64,000 bases of DNA, taken from Amyelois transitella. Lineage: Eukaryota; Arthropoda; Insecta; Lepidoptera; Pyralidae. Shown here piece by piece: positions 23,701 to 31,709 of this stretch (position 1 is the first letter of the stretch; the number at the start of each line of letters is the position of its first letter). Where the stretch lies: assembly GCF_032362555.1 (NCBI RefSeq), contig NC_083505.1, positions 1,017,001 through 1,081,000 of the forward strand, read 5' to 3'. Position numbers and translations under genes: made by a program. The notes beneath the pieces were generated by a model. The model made no database searches. It was given only the letters and a program-made list of their open reading frames with translations, and was not told where the DNA came from.

Positions 23701-26700
23701 CCACCCTCGTACCTCCATGGATGTAGTAATGGATATGGATGGGCTTATAAACTTGGGATTCTTTTAGGCAAATGGCAAGCAACGTGTCACTGTTTGATTC
23801 TGAATTGGAATGACCCAACGGATAGTCTCAATTTATGTTTGTCAATATTTATTATGGTGTATCTGACGTCCGTTGACCAAGCACCGCTCGGTCGCCCAGG
23901 TGCATACGTACAGTAACTATATTATAGGTGATTGTTTGCAGCCGAGCGCGCCGCCGGCCGCGTTCTCGCCGACCGTCCGCCGCCGCCGGCGCGCCAGCTC
24001 GCCGCCGAGGAACAGGTGAGTTTGTCATTCCAATTCTGCAGATTTAGCGCCACCTACGCGCGCGGATTTAGCGCCACCTATAGTGTTAGAATATAGGTTT
24101 TTTTTGGCCAATGCGACGGGAATTGTAGTTTTTACCGGAACGTACCTTATGTTCTTCTCCAGACTATTTAATTATATAAACACGATTTCATACATACATA
24201 CACATGTATGAAATCCTGTTTATATACATATATATAATCACGTCGATATCTCTTGCGTGATAGACAGAGCCAACAGTTCCGAAAATGCTGATAGGCCACG
24301 TTAAGCTATTTTGCTTACTGATAGAATTGAGATTCATATAAAGTGACAGGTTGCTAGTCCGTCGGCTAAAAGAAGAATCCCAAGTTTATACGCCTATCCC
24401 TAAGTCGCCTTTAACAACAACCGTGGGAACGAGATGGAGTGGTCCTATAATTTTTTTTTATATTGGTACCGGGAACCACAAGGCACACACACAATTTCAA
24501 GAAGGCTGATTGAGTAGATTAAAGAGACAAAGAAAAGGCTAATTAACTTGGGATTCTTCTTGTAGGTGATAGGCTAGTAACCTGTCAATATTTGTATCTC
24601 AATTCTATCATAACTGAATGTAGCCTTTCATGTCTGACTGTCGACTCTGTCTACCCCGCAATTGATATAGACGTGATTATACGTATGTACGTATGTATTT
24701 ATTTCACAGCAATAGTGGCCGAGTGTTAAAAGTGTTGGTCGCTAAGATGAGGCTGGACAGTGGCAGCGACGGCGATGACGTCACGCCGCCCAAGAGACCG
24801 ACATTGAGCGAAAACAAGCGATTGTGTGAGTGGAGGAACATCTATACTTTTAATAGTATAAAGCTGAAGAGTTTGTTTGTTTGAACGCGCTAATCTCGGG
24901 AACTAGTGGTTCGAGTTGAAATGAATTGTTTTTGCGTTGAATGGACCATTTAAAGAGGAATGCTTTAGGCTTTAGGTATATAACACTAGAGGCCGCCCGC
25001 GACTTCGTCCGCATGGAAATCCTATCAATTCCGCGAGAACTCCATGGTAAAAAGCGTAAAGCCTATATGTTATTCTGGGTCTTCAGCTACCTACATACCA
25101 AATTTCATCGTAATCGGTTCAGTAGTTTTTGCGTGAATGAGTGACAAACATCCATACTGATATACTCACAAACTTTCACATTTATAATATTAGTAGGAAC
25201 ACGCTGCAACTATAAGGAACAAAGAAATAATGGAAAATGTGAAAAACAAACGGGGAAAATTATTCCTCCTTGAGGGCTTCAATGATGCCCAAAATAACTA
25301 TTCCACGCGGACGAAGTCGCGGGCATAACTAGTTAATTAATAAAGCTATTTCAGTTGCAAAAAAAGTTGAATTTCATGTGGTTCCCGGAACTTTGGTAAA
25401 CCTCTGCATCTCTTTCACATGGATGTCTTAAAAGGCGACTAAGAGATTATTTAAACTTCATTGCACAAAATACAAATGTATAGCACAATTGGCGGACTTA
25501 ATGACAGCATTATCTACCAGTCAACCATTGGGTCTGACAGAGAACTTTACGTGGGGTCAAACTAAATAAATATACCTATATAAAATATAATATAAAATAA
25601 TTATTATATACCTACCTACATACACAAAAACTACAAAAGATAACCACAATAATCCTACTACTATTATTAAGGCGAAAGTTTGTATGGATGTATGGATGTT
25701 TGTTACTCTTTCACGCAAAAACTACTGAACCGATTACCATGAAATTTGGTATGTAGGTAGCTGAAGACCCAGAATAACACATAGGCTACTTTTTATCCCA
25801 GAGTTCCCGCGGGATTGATAGGGTTTCCATGCGGACTAAGTCGCGGGCGGCCTCTAGTACTTATAATAATTTACACTCACATCAATTTAGGTCCTTAAAA
25901 TACGTAAATTTTATCCTGTTTTTCAGCACGCGACTCGTCACCCGGCAAGCGCCTGATGGAGTTCGACGCACCCAGTCCCAATGGCGCCACTGACGCCAGG
26001 GTCATCGTGTTGTGAGTACTACCACTATACATATATGATCCTCATTCCAACTGCAATAAGCACACTGCTGGACTTATGTCCCCTCCAGTGGCGTAACTAT
26101 ACCATTCGTGGCCCGTGGCAAATTCATCGGATAGGTACGTTCTAAACTGGGTTACAACCCTTTTTTTTTACAAAAGCTTTGAATTTTTAATATTTCTTTT
26201 TACTTGTGTAGGAAACTGAGTAGGTAACAAAAATAAATCAAAGACTAAAACTTTTTTTAACTAAACATGTATGATAAATAAGAAATGTTGGGAGTTGGGA
26301 TTCTCCTCTGACCGGGGGCCCCTTCCGGCTGGGGGCCCGTGGCATTTTGCCGACTTGCCACCCTGTAGTTACGCCACTGGTCCCCTCCCTCCACCAAAGG
26401 TTCAATTGACAGCGAATTTTTTGAAAGATTAAGTAAATATAAATACATACATATAATCATGTCTTGTGGGGTAGTTAGAGCCAAGTGTCTTGAGAAGACT
26501 AAAAGGCCACGTTCAGATTTAAGAATTGAAATAATTAAAATAGTGTCAGGTTGCAAGTCCATCGCTTACAAGAAGAATCCAAAGTTTATTAACCTTTCCC
26601 TTAGTCGCCTTTTACGTCCATGGGAAATATAAGCTGAAACTATACAAAATAATAAATTTGGCAGACTACTTATTTCTAAACTAAATACTATACACATACC

Positions 26701-28194
26701 TGCTTTATCAAAAAATTTTATTCTTAAAAATAATGAATACTGCTAAACACGTCATTGAAGTTAAAAAAATAATAATATGTTGTGTAAACAATAATTATTT
26801 CTGCTATAACAGGGAGCGTACAAAGACACAAGAGCGTGGTTCAGGCGAGCCCACGAGCGTGACAGCCGGCCGGCGGGACAGCCGGCACGCGCGCCCGGAC
26901 TGCGGCGACGGCCGGGACCCCAGTCTGGGGGACGGAAACCGCACTAGAGCTGACAAACGCTCGAGAACTGACCGAGTTTCCAATAATGATAGCCTTATAG
27001 TGGACAATGATAGCCTTACAGTGAACAATGATAGCCTTACAGTGAATAATGATAGTGATAGTGAAGTGATGATCAGTGTTTTACATAGAGCCGGTACCAG
27101 CCGCGCTGAGCTCAGGATAAGCGAGTACCTGGGTGACGGAGTGGATGAAATGATGGTGGTTTCCCATAGAGGGGGTCAGAGCCGCGCTGGGGGGTCGAGG
27201 AGTGATGATAGAATAGGGAGTTTTACTGGCGACGTGAGCGATATGGGGAGATTGGAAAATGTTAGCCGCGACAGCGATAGTAGCACGGAACAAGTCAGAG
27301 AGGGACGGACGAGGCGGCCGAGGAAGCAAGTCGTTTATAAAGAGAAACCACTGAATAGGTAAGTGTGATATGAAGTCTATAATACATACATACATATAAT
27401 CACATCTATGTCCCTTGCGGGGTAGACAGAGCCAACAGTCTTGAGCGGACTGATAGGCCACGTTCAGCTAGTTGCTAGCCCATCGCCTAAAAAAAGAATC
27501 TCAAATTTGTAAGCCTATCCCTTAGTCGCCTTTTACAACATCCATTGGGAAGAGATGGATTGGTCCTATTCTTTTTTGTATTGGTGCCAGGAACCACACG
27601 GCATAAAGTCTTAATAACTGATTAAAAATTTTTCGCCTTGCATTCTATTATTTATTAATAATGCAGATATAAAACTACATAGCATGTAACATACCTTTAT
27701 GTTATCCGAGACGTGTTGCATCATGTTACACCGAGTCAGTCGCATGCTCGGTGACCGTGGATCATTGTAACATGATTTGAAACATCCGCAATTAAATAAA
27801 GGTACGTTACGTGCGCGTTTAATATCTGTAGTATTTATAAAGTCTTTATATTTATTCATCTCATAAATTGATTTTCATCTAGGCGAGAGAGCGAGACGTT
27901 AAATTCTGATACTTTAGGTTCTTGACTCTTTCTGTTCTAAAATATTGGTTCAGTTTGGTTGTAAATACAAACATATTTTCGAGAACTGTATAAATATTTT
28001 TTTACAAGTAGCATTAGACTTATGCCCGTAGCTTCGACTCCCCGTGGAAATTTCCAAGAATAAAAGTATCCTATCCTAAATTTTTGAAAACTTCATCAAA
28101 ATCGTTCTGGTAATTAATTTGTTACATTGTTATATTAATGTTGATGATATTAAATTGGATTATTTCTTATTGTTACAGAAAAATGCGGAGATGA
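17756..28194 (+). CDS. sgo: Shugoshin-like protein, thirteen exons
   Basis: Shugoshins recruit PP2A-B56 to protect cohesin and help tension sensing at kinetochores. Exons: 17756-17908, 18360-18675, 19368-19445, 19751-19864, 20429-20492, 21100-21162, 21561-21624, 22157-22267, 23942-24015, 24710-24825, 25927-26011, 26813-27358, 28179-28194. All are GT-AG with matching phases, totalling 1800 nt (599 residues). Residues 3-51 form a heptad-rich coiled coil (MATLEDEIRDLKEKNNELVQ onward), as in shugoshin N-termini. The middle is low-complexity, acidic and Ser-rich. The C-terminus RTRRPRKQVVYKEKPLNR plus KMRR matches the basic shugoshin box (consensus like KEPSLxxKLRR) and is split by the last intron. 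Exons 5-7 are only 63-64 nt. Identity rests on the coiled coil plus this terminal box; the middle matches nothing I recall firmly. Poly(A) signals lie at 28417 and 28667. Confidence 0.78.
18975..19358 (-). repeat. Family A copy interrupted by a younger family A insertion
   Basis: Two halves of one minus-oriented copy (18975-19143 and 19269-19358) are split by a plus-oriented copy at 19144-19254. The older copy ends at GCCGGGAACCACAC, only 9 bases before the exon 3 acceptor AG of the shugoshin-like gene. Confidence 0.88.
19144..19254 (+). repeat. Family A insertion with 14-bp target-site duplication
   Basis: GTACCTTAGTTTAT is duplicated at 19130-19143 and 19255-19268. The copy is truncated at its GTGCCG end and keeps its ATGTATGT tail, the pattern left by target-primed reverse transcription. 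Confidence 0.92.
19975..20140 (+). repeat. Helitron-like or unknown interspersed repeat
   Basis: CTAGCTGTCCCGGCAAACAT, ATTTCAAGAAGATTAATTCC and the closing TTCGCATTTATAAG are shared in part with 35.34-35.47 kb and 57.94-58.16 kb. No coding content. Confidence 0.5.
20150..20334 (+). repeat. Family A insertion with 9-bp target-site duplication
   Basis: TTGAGATAC flanks the copy at 20141-20149 and 20335-20343. It is 5'-truncated at AGATAAGGGATAGGC and has a short ATGTATGTA tail. It lies in intron 4 of the shugoshin-like gene. Confidence 0.85.
20690..20880. repeat. Interspersed repeat with TTCTGCACTGA motif
   Basis: TTCTGCACTGATACTTTAAG then GACGTCAACCAATGTTGTGA recur at 46.27-46.36 kb and in part, reversed, at 9.46 and 11.27 kb. 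Just upstream TAGTATC..GATACTA forms a short palindrome. The family is unknown. Confidence 0.5.
20941..21046 (-). repeat. Family A insertion, short, with probable TSD
   Basis: AGTCCCTTA occurs on both sides (near 20934 and 21059). The tail side ACATACATACATATGATCAC is intact, and the copy stops at TTAATGATAGAAT. Confidence 0.75.
21290..21485 (+). repeat. Degenerate Helitron-like end
   Basis: GCGCGGGACTTCACTCCCGT, CGGTCCAGCGGTTTAGCTGT and AGACGGACAGACAGACTTTT are typical of lepidopteran Helitron or RTE-like repeat termini. A similar fragment lies at 28.01-28.13 kb. Confidence 0.45.
21640..21825 (+). mobile_element. Lep1-like non-autonomous Helitron copy
   Basis: Begins near TAATACTAGCTTTGACCTGC and ends GGACGAAGTCGCGGCGGCCT. 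It lies 16 bases past the exon 7 donor of the shugoshin-like gene. Confidence 0.6.
21838..22075 (-). repeat. tRNA-derived SINE, first of two copies
   Basis: On the minus strand the head reads GGCCTCTGTGGCTCAGCGGT (A-box-like), then GGTCCCGGGTTCGAATCC (B box), then GAAAAGAACTTTTTCTGATT and an AT-rich 3' part. A second copy at 61.6 kb has the same order and orientation. I count it as a SINE, not a tRNA gene, because of the repeated downstream body. Confidence 0.8.
22285..22449 (-). repeat. Family A copy, left arm of an inverted duplication
   Basis: ATCCGTTGGGTCCTTCCAAT and CAGTGACACGTTGC differ from the family consensus, but the same variants recur in reverse at 23714-23824. The two arms are therefore copies of one degenerate element and its flank. 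Confidence 0.8.
22451..23709 (+). mobile_element. Mariner-family DNA transposon, decayed
   Basis: A 1259-bp Tc1/mariner element with 27-bp inverted ends (CGAGGGTGGTTTGAAAAGTT and its partner) and TA duplications at 22449-22450 and 23710-23711. The transposase begins at ATG 22638 (MEKTEVRAVIKYFVKKNM). Catalytic blocks are visible: TTDETWIHHY, then HQDNAPVHK and SPDLAPSDYYLF, with 34 residues between the last two aspartates, the mariner D34D spacing. The reading frame is broken at least three times (about 22.76, 22.87 and 23.37 kb), so it is not active. It lies in intron 8 of the shugoshin-like gene. Confidence 0.95.
23714..23824 (+). repeat. Family A copy, right arm of the inverted duplication around mariner
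   Basis: Reverse complement of 22285-22398, including the shared non-consensus variants AACGTGTCACTGTTTGATTC and GACCCAACGGAT. Confidence 0.8.
24226..24486 (-). repeat. Family A repeat, full length
   Basis: Runs from TATATATAATCACGTCGATA to GGTACCGGGAACCACAAGGC. It is preceded by a small palindrome (GATTTCATAC with GTATGAAATC). Confidence 0.85.
24545..24696 (+). repeat. Family A repeat adjoining the exon 10 acceptor
   Basis: The 5'-truncated copy starts AACTTGGGATTCTTCTTGTA and its ACGTATGTACGTATGTAT tail ends 13 bases before the exon 10 start (24710). Only TTATTTCACAG separates the tail from the shugoshin-like exon. Confidence 0.85.
24846..25330 (+). mobile_element. Helitron-like element split by a Lep1-like insertion
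   Basis: The outer element (24846-24981 and about 25200-25330) begins AGTATAAAGCTGAAGAG and ends CCACGCGGACGAAGTCGCGG, and matches the intact copy at 59.95-60.15 kb. A minus-oriented Lep1-like copy (24982-25199) sits inside it, starting CACTAGAGGCCGCCCGCG and ending TTTATAATATTAGTAGG. Confidence 0.7.
25378..25448 (+). repeat. Family A fragment, hairpin-end side
   Basis: Only GTGGTTCCCGGAAC through ATGTCTTAAAAGGCGACTAA remains. Confidence 0.6.
25470..25570 (+). repeat. Interspersed repeat with AATTGGCGGACTTAATG motif
   Basis: TAGCACAATTGGCGGACTTA and CAACCATTGGGTCTGACAGA recur in reverse at 59.20-59.30 kb and, diverged, at 60.18-60.25 kb. They may be LINE 3'-end remnants. Confidence 0.45.
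25655..25858 (+). mobile_element. Lep1-like non-autonomous Helitron copy
   Basis: Starts at ATCCTACTACTATTATTAAG and ends AAGTCGCGGGCGGCCTCTAG. It is one of the better preserved copies, in intron 10 of the shugoshin-like gene. Confidence 0.65.
26440..26630 (-). repeat. Family A repeat, degenerate
   Basis: The tail side AATACATACATATAATCATG is present, then internal gaps. It ends at CTTTTACGTCCATGGGAA. Confidence 0.7.
27383..27605 (-). repeat. Family A repeat, intron 12 of the shugoshin-like gene
   Basis: It begins about 25 bases past the exon 12 donor and ends CAGGAACCACACGGCA. An internal deletion removes the AATAGTGACAGG segment. Confidence 0.85.
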
Positions 28195-28879
28195 TCGTCA
28201 TAATTCATTTAAGTCATTTTAAAATACATGTGTTAAATTGTATAATTATCCTCTCATCACTCTGACCTGCGACGTTTTACCTAAAAGCGTCACAAAATTT
28301 ATGCTAAAACACAGTATGTACCTGCTACGCTAAGGCTGATATTTATATATTTATTTACATAGCGTACTTGCTTTGTTCCAAAGCCCCGCCCATTGTCCGA
28401 AAAAAGTGTAAATAGGAATAAATTATCATTTTGAAACCTATGTATTTAGTAACCTTTTTTAACAAACTACAATATTATTTTTGTCAAAGTTCATTAAACT
28501 ATTATTATTCAATCGGAGATACATGTCCGAATATTGATATTCAATCAACTTCAAGGTGAATCGTTATATTGGTTTTAGAAGGAATAGAAGCTAGTTAGAA
28601 ATTTGAGAGTATAAAAAAATTATGAACAGAAGCTACTCTAATGTAGCAAAAGCAGACGTGTGCTGGAATAAAGACTGGAAATCGTGTGACTTAGCCCACC
28701 TTTATTTTTATTTTAGTGCATTTATTTATTTTTTACATTATTATAACATTGTACTTCGTATTCAGTCAAGTTTATGTGAATTATTAAAAATAAATTGACA
28801 AAACAGTGGATCTTTTCAAAATCTTTGATTAGTCTTATCGCCACGTATATAGTCTATAGTATTTATATACTAGTATATA

Positions 28880-28985
28880 GCCCACGTAGCATGGAACGAG
28901 CGACACCGTTTTTTATCGCGCGTAAAACCCGCCATTTCGCTTTTTATTATGACATGAAACGGGACAGCGATAGTTATTCGCTTAT
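28880..28985. mobile_element. CGCG-rich foldback MITE, right end eroded
   Basis: CCCACGTAGCATGGAACGAG and CCGTTTTTTATCGCGCG on the left. On the right ACGGGACAGCGATAGTTATT continues only to the middle of the arm. Confidence 0.65.
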
Positions 28986-29774
28986 TAGAGACTGTAAATT
29001 TATAAGACTTATTAAAGACTGTAATTAAATCCACTGTTTTGGAAGCATCACATGTATTGTCACAAAATACATATACATTGTTGTTGGTCAGAGGTTTCAA
29101 ACCTGTGAAAAAACAAAGACAACAAAAACAGCTATGTGCAGAACAATTACTGAGAATTCAATAGAACTCGTTTTACTAAAGTTATTATTTAATATGCATT
29201 ACTGGCCTGTTCTGAACCATATTTTCTTTGTTAATTGTCTTCCAACCATGAAATAAAATAGAGAAATTATTTTTAACGCAAAAATAGCCTGATGTTGATG
29301 TTAATGTTTTATTTTAATGTGTCATTATTATTACAATTCCAGTTAATTTAGATTCATGGGTTTTTAGATAGTAATTTTATTGTTATCAAGGTGTTTTTTT
29401 AATAATAATTGTAAAATTTGGTCCCATGGTCAGATTTAGAAGCAGGTAGGCCTTGGGCTAACGCAGTAACCATATAAATCGTTTGGACGCCATGACCTTA
29501 TATACTATTTAATCAGATGCGCATGATAGGACATAAAATCGCCTTATAACTTATCATATATTCATGCTTTTTTCTTTCAAATAAATTCTGAATAACATAG
29601 CAGTTTGACGTATTTTATACCTAATTGTAACCAGTTTAGCTATATATTTTTAACTGTATTATTAAAAGGCATTCATTGCGCTTAGTTTACGTCTGTAATA
29701 CGGTTTTATATAATAAAGACTTAACTGTTATTTTTGCTTTTTATTCTTCTTCATGATAAATATGTACATCAGCT

Positions 29775-29913
29775 CCCGTAGCATAGTACGCGTGACGCCG
29801 TCTTTATCGCGCGAAAAAACAATTGCTGTTCCACTTTCCATTGTGACGTGGAAACGGGACAGCGATAGTTTTTCGCGCGATAAAAATGCGTTGCGCGTAA
29901 CATTCTACGTGGG
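29775..29913. mobile_element. CGCG-rich foldback MITE, complete
   Basis: 139 bp. The left arm is CCCGTAGCATAGTACGCGTG with TTTATCGCGCGAAAAA, and the right arm TTTTTCGCGCGATAAAAATG with TTCTACGTGGG. The arms pair along most of their length. Confidence 0.8.
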
Positions 29914-30275
29914 CAGAACAGTGGAAATATTTAAAAATAAATTAAGACTCAAAAACTACTAGACGGATTTTTTGGTTCGAATTAATAGGGAGATTGACAA
30001 TACAGGTTATTTTGTGGGAATTTCACGTTAATATTGCACTCTTCTATAATGCATACACACATTTATCACGTCATTATCTCTACGGTATAGACAGAGTCAA
30101 TTGTCACGAGACTAAATTAACGAGAAAAAATAAACCACATGTCTTAAAAATAGGATTTATTTCATATTAATCACTTAACATAGTAATGGAAAATTAAATA
30201 AAATTAAGTAAATGGCGTTTAAACATACAATAGAATCTGGATATCGCGATTTAGTTTATTACTTCTTCATCATGG

Positions 30276-30365
30276 CTATAGTCCCGGTTGCATCCTCACC
30301 ACTCTGGAGAGGAGTCGGGGGTAAGCCTTTGACCATGGATCCTGGATTGTGTGAGTCAGTTTTTT
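30276..30365 (+). repeat. GGTTGCATCCTCACC-family fragment
   Basis: From TAGTCCCGGTTGCATCCTCA to GGATTGTGTGAGTCAGTTTT. Confidence 0.7.
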
Positions 30366-31012
30366 ACACATCAATTTGAACTGTGGTGAAGTCGACATAA
30401 GCCACAATGTAGAAAAATGCTAAATTGTGCAATCAGCATAGTTTCTACGAATTGAAGAATATTTAAATCCTCGGAATATCTTCAATATATGGCGGCCGAT
30501 TCCGAACCATCGCTACATACCTACGATTGATCTGATGGTACATCCAGATTCTACTTAAAATGCATTTAGGTATAATACATTTCACAATAACAAGTCAGGG
30601 TCAATACTTAAAATTAAACATGCAAACATAATGTACGACTACCCTATGGGATTATAACATCAAGTTTTATTATAAATGCGGTGAGTGTAATAGATTAATA
30701 AAAAAAAAGGTTGCTTTGTTTCACTTTGACGCCATAAAATTGAACGTTTTATGCCAATAAATATTTTTTTTAAAACGGACGCAGATTTTTTTGCAATATT
30801 CTAAGTTCACGTAAGTCGCGGTAGCAAACTAAAAACAAAAAAAATATGACAAATATATTTTTTTTTCAATATTTAAAAACATACGCACCAACAATTGACG
30901 AAAAATTCCTATGTACATTTTTTAATTCACTATAGTGAATGATAACACTAACATTTAAGTAAATTTTAAATCGTAATGTTTTCATGACCGTTATCTTATC
31001 CTAAAGTACTTT

Positions 31013-31106
31013 AGTACAGTCAACACTGTACCAACCCCTTTACTTTCAATTAGCGCGTCATAATGTTGCACAAACAGGGTAACTTGATATGCGGTTGACT
31101 GTACTT
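31013..31106. mobile_element. Tiny MITE with AGTACAGTCAAC ends
   Basis: AGTACAGTCAAC (31013-31024) and GTTGACTGTACT (31095-31106) are exact inverted ends 94 bp apart. The right-hand GTAACTTGATATGCGG stretch recurs at 40.07 kb. Confidence 0.6.
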
Positions 31107-31378
31107 AAGTGCCAACATTAAGGAAAAAAATTATACATACATAAGTGGGAATTTTGAAGACTACCTTTTTATAATGATAGATCGTAAGATCATTAATAGA
31201 TATAAAACCTACCTCAGAAAACCCTCTTTCCAACATCACAAACAGCAACAAAATCCGTCCGCAACTTACCGAGATTAGCACAAACATACAGACAGATAAA
31301 TTACTATAGACTCTACAATATTAGCGATGATAATTCACACAGTACAATACAGACGTTATTGCTTGAGTGTTATAATCA

Positions 31379-31696
31379 GAGATCGGAATAGGTAGATTGA
31401 TTTTATGTACTTGCATCATGAATTACCATAGAAAGCATAACATGGATAAGCCTCTTTTCCGGGATTACATTTCAGTTCTTACACTTACATTGTCCGCGGG
31501 TAACATAGGACTACAATTTACGTGAACGAAGTCGGGGGAAAACAGCTACCACTAATATATTCTTCATGCCACTTGTAAAAATTTCGGAAAAAATCTTAAT
31601 AATTTACAAATCCAGCAATCCCGGACGGAGGCATGTCCATATTAATATATACGTTTCAGTTCATTGATTCCAATTCAATCTACCTATTCCGATCTT
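31379..31696. mobile_element. MITE with perfect 21-bp inverted ends
   Basis: AGATCGGAATAGGTAGATTG plus A is present at 31379-31399 and exactly inverted at 31676-31696. The 318-bp element lies 13 bp beyond the PPP1R11 stop codon, so it should form most of that gene's 3'UTR. Confidence 0.75.
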
Positions 31697-31709
31697 TAGT
31701 CATAACAAC

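Larger units (their letters stand above)
28195..31709. other. Intergenic stretch between the shugoshin-like gene and PPP1R11
   Basis: It holds the shugoshin-like gene's probable 3'UTR (AATAAA at 28417 and 28667), two CGCG foldback elements, one GGTTGCATCCTCACC copy, two small MITEs and AT-rich filler. The shugoshin-like gene (+) and PPP1R11 (-) are tail to tail here. No coding exon was recognised. Confidence 0.6.

Noticed and set aside
26733-26812. Extended N-terminus of a separate gene before the ERTKTQERG exon
   Set aside because: An AG acceptor at 26811-26812 with matching phase makes this intron 11 of the shugoshin-like gene.
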